Source: UBA1124 sp963933095 (lineage in GTDB: Bacteria > Pseudomonadota > Gammaproteobacteria > Pseudomonadales > Cellvibrionaceae). Taken from it: 39,073 bases of DNA. Of the stretch, positions 24,145 to 33,519 are shown one piece after another. The stretch is from contig CAWVSV010000010.1 in assembly GCA_963933095.1 (NCBI GenBank), forward strand, positions 1 through 39,073, in the 5' to 3' direction. Position numbers and translations under genes: made by a program. The notes under the pieces were generated by a model that made no database searches, was not told the origin of the DNA, and saw only the letters and a program-made list of their open reading frames with translations. The first letter of the stretch is position 1; the number at the start of each line of letters is the position of its first letter.

Positions 24145-24885
24145 ATGACGACTATGAATTCTTCAGTGAGCGCCGGTGCTTCAGTTCTTAGCGCTAAGGG
24201 TATCGGTAAAACTTATACCCAAGGTCCGCAGGTAGTTAATGTGCTCAAGGGTATTGATTTTAGTGTGGGTCGAGGCGAGTGTGTGGCTATTATTGGCACC
24301 TCAGGTTCGGGTAAATCTACCCTATTGAACTTACTTGGCGGCCTGGATACACCCACTAGCGGCGAAGTGACTGTACTTGGGCAATCGCTCAACAGTTTGA
24401 GTGAGCGCCAGCGCGGGAAATTGCGCAACAGTAGCATTGGTTTTGTTTATCAGTTTCATCATTTACTGCCTGAATTTACCGCGCTTGAAAATGTTGCCAT
24501 GCCGCTGCTAATCGGCAAAGTAAAGCGCGCCGAGGCCAATGCAAAAGCGCAGGCACTGCTAGATCGTGTCGGTTTAAAAACCCGCAGCAGTCATCGACCA
24601 TCAGAGTTGTCCGGTGGCGAGCGCCAGCGTGTGGCCATTGCACGAGCGCTGGCATGTGAGCCTGAGTGCGTATTAATGGATGAACCCACTGGCAACCTTG
24701 ATCAAGGCAGCGCCGATTCGATTCATAATCTGATGAAAGAGTTAAATAGCGAACTGGGTACCAGTTTTATTGTGGTCACGCATGACGGTCGTCTGGCACA
24801 AAAAATGGACCGCCAGTATTTGCTCAGTAATGGTGAACTGCAGGACGTCACTGAAAAAGAGCCCGTGCAAGAAGTTAGCGCATGA
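24145..24885 (+). CDS. lolD: Lipoprotein-releasing ABC transporter ATPase (LolD)
   Basis: Encodes 246 residues from ATG 24145, five bases after the lolC stop. A reading that begins further upstream lies inside lolC and is not supported. Walker A is GTSGSGKST (51-59), the Q-loop region is VYQFHHLLPEFTALENV, the signature is LSGGERQR (155-162) and Walker B is CVLMDEPTGNLD. The sequence belongs to the MacB/LolD class. It hydrolyses ATP on the cytoplasmic face to drive lipoprotein release by LolC and LolE. Its stop overlaps the lolE start. Confidence 0.96.
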   Translation: MTTMNSSVSAGASVLSAKGIGKTYTQGPQVVNVLKGIDFSVGRGECVAIIGTSGSGKSTLLNLLGGLDTPTSGEVTVLGQSLNSLSERQRGKLRNSSIGFVYQFHHLLPEFTALENVAMPLLIGKVKRAEANAKAQALLDRVGLKTRSSHRPSELSGGERQRVAIARALACEPECVLMDEPTGNLDQGSADSIHNLMKELNSELGTSFIVVTHDGRLAQKMDRQYLLSNGELQDVTEKEPVQEVSA

Positions 24886-26114
24886 CAGGGCACTTTACTC
24901 TACTGATTGGCCGACGTTACGGAGTCAGTCATGACGACCAGCAAATGACCGCATTTATTTCGCGTATTTCAACACTGGGTTTAGTGTTGGGGGTAGCACT
25001 GTTGATACTCGTGTTGTCGGTAATGAACGGTTTTGATCGCGAGTTACGCGAGCGCATTTTGGGTATTATGCCGCAAGCTGTTATTTATCATCGCCAGGGC
25101 ATGGAGGACTGGCGCCTACGTGTGGCCGCACTTAATACCAAAGCGGGTGTTATTGCCAGTGCGCCTTTTGTAAAAGTGCAGGCGCTGGCTTATCACAAAG
25201 CCAAAGTGGCACCTCTAATATTGTTTGGGGTGGACGCTGAACTTGAAGCTAACGTCTCAAATATCACCACCATGCTGCCAGATTTTCGCAAGCAACTGCA
25301 AGGCAATGCCAACGCATTATTGATTGGCTCAGGGTTAGCTGCAACACTCGGCCTTAACGCCGGCTCAAAACTTTCAATCATTGTACCCAATGGCGAAGAT
25401 CGCAGCCTGCCAAAAATACGAGCCCTAACAGTCAGCGCCATAGTGCACACCGGCACTCAGGCCGATCACAGTTTGGCGCTTAGCAATCTGGCTACCGCCG
25501 CCCATTTGACCGGCCAGGCCAATCACATTAGCGGTCTGCGACTTAAAGTTGATGATTTATTTGCCGCGCCAGAGATTGCTCGCGCGATCAGTCGAGAATG
25601 GGGCTACGGTTTTTACAGCAGTGACTGGACTCGAACTCATGGCAATCTTTATCAGGCCATTCAAATGTCAAAGCAGATGGTGAGTATGCTGTTGTTTTTA
25701 ATTATAGGCATAGCGGCGTTTAATGTTGTTACTACGTTGATTATGGTGGTATCCGATAAACGCAGCGATATAGCTATACTGCGCACTCTCGGCGCCTCAA
25801 AGTTACAAATTATGGCGATATTTCTTATTCAGGGCAGTTTAATAGGCGGCGTGGGGACGTTGTTGGGCTTAATACTTGGCGTAACAATGACATTTTTTGC
25901 CAGTGACTTTGTCGCCTGGGTCGAATCGGTAGCGGGCATTCAGTTTTTAAAGTCCGATGTCTATCCGATCAGTTATCTGCCGACAGATATTCAGTTTAAC
26001 GATGTGGCGTTAGTGGTAATAGCGGCGCTGCTGCTATCTGCATTAGCGGCAATTTACCCAGCTTGGAAAGCAAGCCGAACCCAACCTGCAGAGGCGCTGA
26101 GATACGAGGTTTAA
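24882..26114 (+). CDS. lolE: Lipoprotein-releasing ABC transporter permease (LolE)
   Basis: Encodes 410 residues. Its ATG overlaps the lolD stop as ATGA, so translation is coupled. It is a paralogue of the first permease: an N-terminal helix with GLVLGVALLILVLSVMNGFD, a periplasmic domain, three C-terminal helices and the same ending, TQPAEALRYEV. Separate LolC and LolE genes, rather than a single LolF, are typical of many gammaproteobacteria. It is the last gene of the lol operon and converges on the DUF2062 gene 66 bases further on, with no obvious terminator. Confidence 0.94.
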   Translation: MTGHFTLLIGRRYGVSHDDQQMTAFISRISTLGLVLGVALLILVLSVMNGFDRELRERILGIMPQAVIYHRQGMEDWRLRVAALNTKAGVIASAPFVKVQALAYHKAKVAPLILFGVDAELEANVSNITTMLPDFRKQLQGNANALLIGSGLAATLGLNAGSKLSIIVPNGEDRSLPKIRALTVSAIVHTGTQADHSLALSNLATAAHLTGQANHISGLRLKVDDLFAAPEIARAISREWGYGFYSSDWTRTHGNLYQAIQMSKQMVSMLLFLIIGIAAFNVVTTLIMVVSDKRSDIAILRTLGASKLQIMAIFLIQGSLIGGVGTLLGLILGVTMTFFASDFVAWVESVAGIQFLKSDVYPISYLPTDIQFNDVALVVIAALLLSALAAIYPAWKASRTQPAEALRYEV

Positions 26115-26180
26115 CATTGCGCTCGAATATTTATCGGGTCTTTTTTGAGAACCCAGATGCTTGTGCTGGCACTGTGTTGA

Positions 26181-26711
26181 TTATTTGGCCATGTGTTGCA
26201 CTCTTAATTTTTGACGTTTTCTCCAGTTACGCAGTACCTGCCAGCGCCAAAAAATCCGCATAGCTACGTAGGCAGTGGCGCCCAAACTCACACCGCAGAC
26301 CAAAGAGCCTAACAAGAGTGGCTGCCAAAGGCGTTCAATCTCGTCTATAAACCATTGGGTAGTTATTTCACCTTCAAAATCAATTGGCGGGATGCCCAAT
26401 ATAATCCTACCTAACTGAGTTGTCACTGCAAAAATTGGCAGTATTGTTAACGGATTACTAATCCACACTAGCGCTACCGACAAGGGTAAATTGCATCGAG
26501 CCAGCAACGCCAAGATTGCTGCAATAACCATCTGCAATGGAAAAGGTAAAAAACAGGTGAAAACTCCGACAAAGGCGGCTACTGAAACAGAGTGTCTATT
26601 TAGGTGAAATAAGTTTGGGTCGTGTAATAGTTTGCCCAAAAATTGCAAGCCTGGTTTCTTGCGAATTGATTCTGGGTCTGGCATGAGTCTTTTGAGTATT
26701 TTTCGAGCCAT
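26181..26711 (-). CDS. DUF2062 domain membrane protein
   Basis: Encodes 176 residues. The N-terminal cytoplasmic segment MPDPESIRKKPGLQFLGKLL with HDPNLFHLNRHSVSVA is the family signature. Hydrophobic stretches follow (FVGVFTCFLPFPLQMVIAAI, and VALVWISNPLTILPIFA with the conserved NP). A last helix and a very basic C-terminus complete it. DUF2062 proteins are inner-membrane proteins of unknown function. In Pseudomonas one lies between the lol genes and comEC, as here. Confidence 0.88.
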   Translation of the reverse strand: MARKILKRLMPDPESIRKKPGLQFLGKLLHDPNLFHLNRHSVSVAAFVGVFTCFLPFPLQMVIAAILALLARCNLPLSVALVWISNPLTILPIFAVTTQLGRIILGIPPIDFEGEITTQWFIDEIERLWQPLLLGSLVCGVSLGATAYVAMRIFWRWQVLRNWRKRQKLRVQHMAK

Positions 26712-27557
26712 TCAGTGTGGACCTTAATTGTTCGAAGTCTTATAGCAATTAGTTACTAAAAAGCGAGCTTATTATGCCTATAAACCCTTCCTAGAGCCAG
26801 ATTAAAGGCTGAGTATGGCAGTAAAGGCATAATCAACGGCTACATTTTTACAAAGAATTAATTTTTACCCCGCTCTAACAGCAAAAACATCAGTGCGTAT
26901 TCAGTAATATTTGGGGCAGAATTATATGCCAGTCCCTAGCTGTGCATGGCTGACACGCTGTTGATCTAAGTATGACAACGCTGTGCAGGAAGAGGCGGTT
27001 TAAAATGTCGCTCCACACCGTAAAACACTTCGCGATGGGTCGCGGTGTGTGGGCTGTATTGCTTAAAACCGTTCAACCGAGAATCTCGTTAACGATGCGT
27101 CTATTAAAACGGCAAAAAGCATTGGCCTTATCAAGCTAAAAATTACCTTAATAAAGTGGGCCCAGTGTTTTATGGTAGGCCATATAAACTGCATTACGGC
27201 CGGCTAATTTCTGCATTTTTTTGTTTAATGGATAACAATGTCGTTAGTCATTTTGCTATTCTCAATACTAGCAGAGACATCTATAAAGTGATTTTTGTTT
27301 TATGGCGGAGTTGCCTAAAATGCTTACCTTGGGTGGGCGACATACAGGGTGGCGAACATTGGAGCTAAGGGTAGATATGATTGGTTAGTCAGTCATTTTT
27401 CATCTATACCAAAGTAGATGTTTCAGGCGAGCTCGTTCCTCATGTGATTCATTGTTTCGCCTAAGGCGCCTAATATTTAAGTTTGTAAGATAAATTGCTA
27501 CTCGCGCTCAGCCCCTATTTTATAAAGTGCTGTGCCGTTCAGACCAAGGAGTGGTCA
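26712..27557. other. Long intergenic region between DUF2062 and comEC
   Basis: These roughly 850 bases lie between divergent genes and are much longer than needed for two promoters. An imperfect hairpin, CACACCG (27014-27020) with CGGTGTG (27043-27049), stands out. Open frames inside are short and not protein-like; the longest is about 70 codons at 27156-27368, with no motif. The region could hold a small RNA or a decayed gene, but nothing can be assigned. Confidence 0.4.
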
Positions 27558-29987
27558 ATGCAGTGGCTGGCGGTATGTTTCAGTGTGGGTATTATGATGG
27601 CCGCAAGCTTACCGCGGTTAGTGCCTGTCAGTGCGTTGGTAGCTCCCATAGCAGCCTTGGCAATTTGCTTTAGTGTCAGCTTTTTTCTGTGTCGTCGCGC
27701 TAGTTGGCTGCCGCAATGGTGCTTGTTAATACTGGTGCTATTGCTTGGTTTTGCTTATGCCAATCATCAAAACAGCATCAGTTTAGTCAAGCAATTGCCC
27801 GATTCGTATGATCGTCAGGACGTGTGGCTAAATGGTCATATTATAGATATTAGTCACGACAGCCCTCGGCGGCAACGATTTCTATTTCAGCTTAACGACA
27901 GTGGCTTTGTGGGCTTAGCCGCTAATGCTCAGTTGCTTCTCAGTTGGTATGATCACACCGACAGCATTGCGGTAGGTGAGCGTTGGCGCTTAAAAGTTCG
28001 TTTAAAGTCACCTCGTGGGTTTGTCAATCCGGCGGGTTTCGATTATCAGGTTTGGCTGTTACGAAAAGGCATTGTCGCTACAGGTACGGTTAAATCTGCG
28101 ACTAAAGCTAGCAATACGTCAGACCAATTTAGCATCCCTCTAGCCCGACAAGCCCTTCGTCTTTGGCTGGAACGAGCCGAGATAAACAATACTGCCCACT
28201 TCAAGGCATTAATGATTGGCGATAAAAGTCATATCGATATTGCCAGTTGGCGACTATTGCAAAGCACCGGCACTGTACACTTGATGGCTATATCGGGATT
28301 GCATATTGGTCTTATCGCCATGTTGGGCTATTTCTTAGGGGCTTTTGTTGGCCGTATGGCTAATGTCATAGACCCAAGAATCAGTACGTTTTTAATTGCC
28401 AATATCAGCGCCGCCGCCTTAGCGGCAGCTTATGCTGCGCTTGCTGGGTTTAATACGCCAACACTACGCGCTCTAATTATGGTATTGACGGTGCAGTTTT
28501 GTCTGTGGCTATACCGCCCAGCACTGAAACGTCTAGCGGCAAGCTTAGCGCTGCTGGGGGTTGTTGTTATCGATCCACTGGCAATCTGGGACACAGGTTT
28601 TTGGCTGTCGTTTGCAGCGGCTATCGCTCTGCTGTTGATGTTTAGTGGACGCAGCACAAAGTCAAATAAAATCTACGGTACTGCCATAGCCGCAGTTCGA
28701 TCACAGTGGTATTTATTTGTTGTATTACTGTTACCAATGCTTTGGCTGTTACAGCGAGCGTCGCTGCTTGCTCCTGTTGCAAATTTGATTGCTATTCCTG
28801 TGGTGTCAGTGCTAGTAGTGCCATTGTTATTGTTGGCGGTTCTGTTACACGCTCTACTGCCGTTATCGCTCATGTCTTATTCAGATTACCCTCTGCAGCT
28901 GGCTGACTGGGTGCTTACCTGGCTGTGGCTAGGCCTCGAATGGCTGCAAACTTTGCCCATAACTGCACACATCAATGGCGGCGCACAGAGCTGGGGCATA
29001 GTTGTGGTGGGTTTGTTGGCTGTTGCTTTAATGCTTAGCCCGCGTGGTATTCCCGGTCGTCAGCTGGGATATTTGTTACTGGTGTTGCCGTTAATGTTTT
29101 CGCCAAGGGGGTTCGATGAACAATTGCGAATTACCTTCATGGATGTTGGCCAAGGTACTGCCGTTGTCATAGAGGCGGGTGGCAAGCGAGCCGTATACGA
29201 CACCGGTCGCAGTTTTAGTGAAAAGTTTGATGCCGGCAGCGGCATAATCTCGCCATACTTGGACTCCATTGGCGCCCGCACTATCGACAGGTTAATCATA
29301 AGCCACGGCGATGCCGATCATAGCGGTGGAGCGGCTCAATTGGCTGAGCGTCATGCGGTAATGGAGGTGAATGCGCCGGCAGAGTTGATCGCATGTCTGT
29401 CATCAGGGTCGAGACATTGTCTGCCGGCCAGTTGGAATAAACAGCCCTTATTAATGCCTGTTAAGGCCCGCAGATATGAAAGCTGCGAGTCTCTCAGGCG
29501 CTGGCAGTGGGGGCAAACTGATTTCAGCCTTTTTTCTTTTCGAAGTACGTTTGCCGAGCGGGGCGGTCGCAGTAATCACCCGCATGCTAACGCGCGCAAC
29601 AATCGCTCCTGCCTCTTGCTTATTGAGCATAATGGTATCAGCGTATTACTCACCGGCGATATTGAGGCGCTGGCCGAACGTGGGCTGTTGTCCTCAGGGA
29701 TATTGCCACGCCATATTGACTGGATGACTGCACCACACCATGGCAGCAAGACATCGTCTACAAAAGCCTTTTTAGCGCAACTGAGGCCGCACAATGTCGT
29801 TTTTCAATACGGACATAAAAACAGTTATCGGCATCCAAATCAGGCTGTGGTGGAACGCTACATAAGCGTCGGCAGTCGTATTTTCAACACTGATCAGTTA
29901 GGCGCAATTCAGTTATCGGTGAGCCGGTCCGGCGAGCAAGTCGTCACTCGTATGCGTAAAGATCGGCGCCGCTTTTGGTACCATTAA
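27558..29987 (+). CDS. comEC: ComEC/Rec2 family DNA-uptake channel
   Basis: Encodes 809 residues from ATG 27558, which has AAGGAG 6 bases upstream. Regions in order: N-terminal helices and a DUF4131-type soluble domain (about 1-200), the Competence transmembrane domain with HLMAISGLHIGLIAM and AGFNTPTLRALIM, and a C-terminal metallo-beta-lactamase-like domain. The last has HGDADHSGGA near 582, LTGDIEALAE, and PHHGSKTSST near 725. ComEC carries single-stranded DNA through the inner membrane, and the C-terminal domain may degrade the other strand. It is complete, so natural transformation is possible if the pilus genes exist elsewhere. Confidence 0.94.
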   Translation: MQWLAVCFSVGIMMAASLPRLVPVSALVAPIAALAICFSVSFFLCRRASWLPQWCLLILVLLLGFAYANHQNSISLVKQLPDSYDRQDVWLNGHIIDISHDSPRRQRFLFQLNDSGFVGLAANAQLLLSWYDHTDSIAVGERWRLKVRLKSPRGFVNPAGFDYQVWLLRKGIVATGTVKSATKASNTSDQFSIPLARQALRLWLERAEINNTAHFKALMIGDKSHIDIASWRLLQSTGTVHLMAISGLHIGLIAMLGYFLGAFVGRMANVIDPRISTFLIANISAAALAAAYAALAGFNTPTLRALIMVLTVQFCLWLYRPALKRLAASLALLGVVVIDPLAIWDTGFWLSFAAAIALLLMFSGRSTKSNKIYGTAIAAVRSQWYLFVVLLLPMLWLLQRASLLAPVANLIAIPVVSVLVVPLLLLAVLLHALLPLSLMSYSDYPLQLADWVLTWLWLGLEWLQTLPITAHINGGAQSWGIVVVGLLAVALMLSPRGIPGRQLGYLLLVLPLMFSPRGFDEQLRITFMDVGQGTAVVIEAGGKRAVYDTGRSFSEKFDAGSGIISPYLDSIGARTIDRLIISHGDADHSGGAAQLAERHAVMEVNAPAELIACLSSGSRHCLPASWNKQPLLMPVKARRYESCESLRRWQWGQTDFSLFSFRSTFAERGGRSNHPHANARNNRSCLLLIEHNGISVLLTGDIEALAERGLLSSGILPRHIDWMTAPHHGSKTSSTKAFLAQLRPHNVVFQYGHKNSYRHPNQAVVERYISVGSRIFNTDQLGAIQLSVSRSGEQVVTRMRKDRRRFWYH

Positions 29988-30165
29988 TGGCAGCGGCTGG
30001 CGAAGAGTAAGCGCTTTTGGCTCAATGTTATCGCGCTGGCTATCCTTGTATCTTGTGCAGTGGGTTGTAACCAACCCTTGTGATTATGCTAAAGTGCGCA
30101 GTAAATAAATTCTGCCGACAAATATCGTTCGTCAGAAAAGTAATTAATGCAATAGGAGTTAAGCG

Positions 30166-30792
30166 GTGTTCGAAATTATTAAAAGTGGCGGCTGGTTAAT
30201 GCTGCCTATTATCCTGTGTTCCATCGCCGTTATTGCCATTAGTGTCGAGCGCTATTGGACCTTGGATTCGACAAAAATAGCACCGCGTCATTTATTGGCC
30301 CAAGTGTGGGGCTGGATTAAAAACAATCAGCTCGATGCCAGCAAACTCAAAGAGCTTAAAGAGTCCTCAGAACTGGGCACTGTTTTAGCTGCAGGCCTGT
30401 CCAATTCACGCCATGGCCGCGATATTATGCGCGACAGCATTCAAGAGGCAGCCAGCCATGTTATTCACAGCATGGAGCGTTACATAGGTGCCCTTGGTAC
30501 AATCGCTGCCGTCGCGCCTCTCATCGGTCTGTTGGGAACTGTCTTTGGGATGATTGAGGTGTTTACCGCTATTACTACGCAAGGCACGGGTAACCCAGGT
30601 GTTTTAGCCAGTGGCATATCCAAAGCCCTTATTACTACGGCTGCCGGCCTGACCGTTGCTATTCCGGCAATGATGCTACATCGCCACTTTTGTCGCCATA
30701 TTGATACCTTAGTTATTACTATGGAGCAGGACGCGATTAAATTGGTCGACGCGCTGCACAGCGACCGCCGTGTCGATGTTAAAACGTCTTAA
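30166..30792 (+). CDS. exbB: ExbB/TolQ family proton-channel protein
   Basis: Encodes 208 residues from GTG 30166 with AGGAG 7 bases upstream. It has an N-terminal helix (about 10-28), a cytoplasmic loop, then two helices around IGALGTIAAVAPLIGLLGTV and ISKALITTAAGLTVAIPAMM. The PLIGLLGTVFGMI and TTAAGLTVAIPA motifs mark MotA/TolQ/ExbB channels that use the proton gradient. Its partner ExbD is next. No tonB is adjacent. The placement before lpxK is the Pseudomonas arrangement. I use exbB for the family; which system it powers is unknown. Confidence 0.9.
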   Translation: MFEIIKSGGWLMLPIILCSIAVIAISVERYWTLDSTKIAPRHLLAQVWGWIKNNQLDASKLKELKESSELGTVLAAGLSNSRHGRDIMRDSIQEAASHVIHSMERYIGALGTIAAVAPLIGLLGTVFGMIEVFTAITTQGTGNPGVLASGISKALITTAAGLTVAIPAMMLHRHFCRHIDTLVITMEQDAIKLVDALHSDRRVDVKTS

Positions 30793-30806
30793 TTCGGAGA
30801 GATAAC

Positions 30807-31232
30807 GTGCAGTTTCGCCGCCAGCTTCGAGAAGAAGACGCTATTAATCTGACCCCGCTAATTGATGTGGTTTTTTTGTTGTTGATCTTTTTTATGGTCT
30901 CAACCACTTTCACCAAAGAGAGTCACCTCAGTATTAATTTACCTCAAGCCAGCGGTGACCCGCAGGTCGAGAGCCCAGAAGATGTAGAGATATTGATTAA
31001 CGCTGACGGCAGCTATGCGGTCAATGGTCGCGCACTGGTTAACGCCGAGCTAATAACTCTGCTCTCGGCTCTGGATGCCATTAACCCAGACAATACCGCG
31101 GAAAATACCCCGCTAATTATTACTGCCGACGCCAGTTCGTCCCACGAGGCGGTAGTGCGTGCTATGGATGCTGCCGGCCAAGCTGGCTTCGTGCAATTAA
31201 GCATCACCACCCGTAATTCCAGTACCGACTGA
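30807..31232 (+). CDS. exbD: ExbD/TolR family protein
   Basis: Encodes 141 residues from GTG 30807, after CGGAGAG. A short cytoplasmic start precedes one membrane helix with the essential Asp (Asp20) in LTPLIDVVFLLLIFF. A periplasmic domain of alternating strands and helices follows, including EDVEILINADGSYAVNG. With ExbB it forms the ion-driven motor that energises a TonB-type or Tol-type partner. It lies 14 bases after exbB and 7 before lpxK, clearly one operon. Confidence 0.91.
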   Translation: MQFRRQLREEDAINLTPLIDVVFLLLIFFMVSTTFTKESHLSINLPQASGDPQVESPEDVEILINADGSYAVNGRALVNAELITLLSALDAINPDNTAENTPLIITADASSSHEAVVRAMDAAGQAGFVQLSITTRNSSTD

Positions 31233-31239
31233 CAGCAAA

Positions 31240-32253
31240 GTGAGCCTGCAAAATAGTATCAACCGGTTTTGGTACAGCCCTAATCGCCTGCAAAATGGTT
31301 TTAGCTTAGCGCTGCAACCGCTGGCATGGCTGCTGCAGCTTGTTGCCCGCAAGCTTCGAAAAACTCACACGGCCGCTGCTGAGAAACTTGGCGTGCCGGT
31401 CATCGTTATTGGCAATATAGCAGTGGGCGGTACGGGTAAAACTCCTGTCATTATTGCTTTAGCTAAAGCCTTAGCGGCTAACGGGCACTCCCCTGGAATC
31501 GTCAGTCGTGGCTATGGCGGGTCCGCGCAAAGCTACCCACTGCTTCTGACTGATACAACACCTGTGGCCGACAGCGGTGATGAGCCCGCATTTATTTTAC
31601 AAGCTCTCTCTATGCCAGTATGTGTTGCACCGGAACGGGCAGCGGCAGCTAAGCTGTTGATCAGCAAAGGTTGTGATGTCATTCTCAGTGATGATGGTCT
31701 GCAGCATTATAAGCTGGCTCGAGATGTTGAAATTGTCGTGGTAGATTCAGCTCGACAATTCGGTAATAACAGAACCTTGCCTGCGGGTCCCTTGCGCGAA
31801 CCTCGTACACGCTTAGTTGAAGCTGACTGCGTGATTAGCAACGGCGAGTTGGCCGCAACACTGCACGCTCAGCAGTATGCTATGCAACTAAAGCCGCTGC
31901 ACTGGGTCAAAGTTGCCTCGGGTAACATCGTGGCCCTGAAAGACTTTCACAATAGCGACTACAGCTATGCCATCAGCGGTATTGGTAACCCTCAGCGCTT
32001 CTTTAATACCCTGTTAGAGCTGGGTGTCGATGCGTCTACCGTCTCTCTGGCCGATCATCACAATTTCCAAGATCAAGATTTAGCGCCTTACAGCGGCAAG
32101 TTGTTACTTATGACCGCTAAGGACGCCATTAAATGCCACAACTTATGTGATAAATTCGACAGTAGTCGATGGTATTTTTTAGCGGTTGAAGCACAAATAG
32201 ATACAGCATTTTACGCTATGGTGGAGCAGCGTATTGCACGCTATACCTGTTAG
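31240..32253 (+). CDS. lpxK: LpxK, tetraacyldisaccharide 4'-kinase
   Basis: Encodes 337 residues from GTG 31240. An N-terminal hydrophobic stretch (about 20-37) anchors the enzyme to the inner membrane. The P-loop is GNIAVGGTGKTP (about 59-69). Further LpxK motifs are SRGYGG, the DEPAF segment, SDDGLQHYKLARDVEIVVVD and LPAGPLREP. It phosphorylates the 4' position of the lipid A precursor. MsbA, its frequent partner, is not encoded here; as in Pseudomonas, lpxK follows exbBD. Some relatives have a small Trm112-like gene before kdsB; here only 26 bases separate lpxK and kdsB. Confidence 0.95.
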   Translation: MSLQNSINRFWYSPNRLQNGFSLALQPLAWLLQLVARKLRKTHTAAAEKLGVPVIVIGNIAVGGTGKTPVIIALAKALAANGHSPGIVSRGYGGSAQSYPLLLTDTTPVADSGDEPAFILQALSMPVCVAPERAAAAKLLISKGCDVILSDDGLQHYKLARDVEIVVVDSARQFGNNRTLPAGPLREPRTRLVEADCVISNGELAATLHAQQYAMQLKPLHWVKVASGNIVALKDFHNSDYSYAISGIGNPQRFFNTLLELGVDASTVSLADHHNFQDQDLAPYSGKLLLMTAKDAIKCHNLCDKFDSSRWYFLAVEAQIDTAFYAMVEQRIARYTC

Positions 32254-32279
32254 CATGGCGAGTTTTTAGAGAGTTGAAT

Positions 32280-33044
32280 ATGAGTTTTTATATTGTGATC
32301 CCCGCGCGCTATGCTTCCAGTCGTCTGCCGGCCAAACCGCTGGCAATGATTGGTGATAAAACCATGATCCAGCGAGTTTATGAGCAGGCCAGCAAAAGCT
32401 CCGCGACTAAAGTCATTGTAGCCACTGACGATCAGCGTATAGCCGACTCGGTCAAAGCGTTTCGCGGTGAAGTCTGCATGACCTCTAATACGCACACCTC
32501 TGGCACCGATCGCCTGCAGGAAGTGGCGGCTTGTTACGGCTTTAGTGACAGCGATATTATAGTTAATGTACAGGGTGATGAGCCTTTAATTCCCCCTGAA
32601 GTTATCGATCAGGTTGCCGCCAATTTAGCGGCCAACTCAGCGGCCAGTGTCGCCACTTTGTGCGAACCGATAACCTCACTGCAAGACTTTAATGACCCCA
32701 ATGTTGTTAAGGTAGTGGCCGATAATAACGGCTTTGCCCTGTATTTTTCGCGCGCACCTATACCTTGGCCACGCGATGCTTACAATCAAAGCAGCAGCCA
32801 TTTGCCCAGCGAGCTGGTCGCACGGCGTCATATTGGCATCTATGCTTATCGCAGCGCTTTGCTGAACCGCTTTATTAGCTGGCCACCGGCGCCGTTGGAG
32901 CAATTAGAAAGTCTCGAACAACTGCGCGTGCTTAGCAATGGCGAGCGCATTCATATCGACTTGGCCTGCCAACAGGTGCCTGGTGGTGTCGACACCCCTG
33001 CAGACCTTGAACGCATTCGTTTACATCTTGGAGCAATATTTTGA
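32280..33044 (+). CDS. kdsB: KdsB, CMP-KDO synthetase
   Basis: Encodes 254 residues from ATG 32280, after AGAGAG. A TTG two codons earlier is an unlikely start. The nucleotidyltransferase motifs are PARYASSRLPAKPL at the N-terminus, VQGDEPLIPPE near residue 100 and the GIYAYRSALL segment. It activates KDO with CTP for transfer onto lipid A, the step after LpxK. It is the only ATG-started gene in the exbB-murB run. Its stop overlaps the start of the phosphatase gene. Confidence 0.96.
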   Translation: MSFYIVIPARYASSRLPAKPLAMIGDKTMIQRVYEQASKSSATKVIVATDDQRIADSVKAFRGEVCMTSNTHTSGTDRLQEVAACYGFSDSDIIVNVQGDEPLIPPEVIDQVAANLAANSAASVATLCEPITSLQDFNDPNVVKVVADNNGFALYFSRAPIPWPRDAYNQSSSHLPSELVARRHIGIYAYRSALLNRFISWPPAPLEQLESLEQLRVLSNGERIHIDLACQQVPGGVDTPADLERIRLHLGAIF

Positions 33045-33517
33045 TTCGGGTTCTGTTCGTCTGTTTAGGCAATATATGTCGCTCACCAACTGCACATGGT
33101 ATTTTTCGCAAAATGGTGTCAGATGCGGGTCTCGACGACTGCATTGAAGTGGATTCAGCTGGCACTGCCGACTGGCATCCCGGCAGGGCGCCAGACCCGC
33201 GCTCCTGCGCGCATGCGCTTAAGCGTAATTATGATTTGAGTGATTTAAGGGCCCGTCAAGCGGTGGTTGAAGACTTTGCTCAATTCGACTACATACTCGC
33301 AATGGACAATGAAAATCTCGCCAACCTGCAGTCTATTGCACCCAGTGATTACTCTGGTTATCTGGGGTTAATGCTCGATCTCGGTGAGTGCTCAGATACA
33401 GCGGTACCAGACCCTTATTACGAGGCCGAACAGAGTTTTGAGCGAGTGCTTGATCTGCTCGAAGACGCCAGTCAGGCGCTATTATCGCGTATCAAAACTC
33501 GACATTTAGAGAGCTGA
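33041..33517 (+). CDS. Low-molecular-weight protein tyrosine phosphatase
   Basis: Encodes 158 residues from TTG 33041. GGAG lies 8 bases upstream, and the TTGA overlap with the kdsB stop supports this rare start. The active-site loop is VCLGNICRSPT, with nucleophile Cys8 and Arg14 of the CX5R motif. The general acid is the Asp of VPDPYYE, and both are intact. Related enzymes (Wzb, PtpA) dephosphorylate tyrosine kinases of exopolysaccharide synthesis, but this copy sits in an LPS/peptidoglycan operon with no kinase nearby. The substrate is unknown. Confidence 0.93.
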   Translation: MIRVLFVCLGNICRSPTAHGIFRKMVSDAGLDDCIEVDSAGTADWHPGRAPDPRSCAHALKRNYDLSDLRARQAVVEDFAQFDYILAMDNENLANLQSIAPSDYSGYLGLMLDLGECSDTAVPDPYYEAEQSFERVLDLLEDASQALLSRIKTRHLES

Positions 33518-33519
33518 TT

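Noticed and set aside
27156..27368. 70-codon open frame upstream of comEC
   Set aside because: No ribosome-binding site, no motif, and a composition that does not look like a protein.
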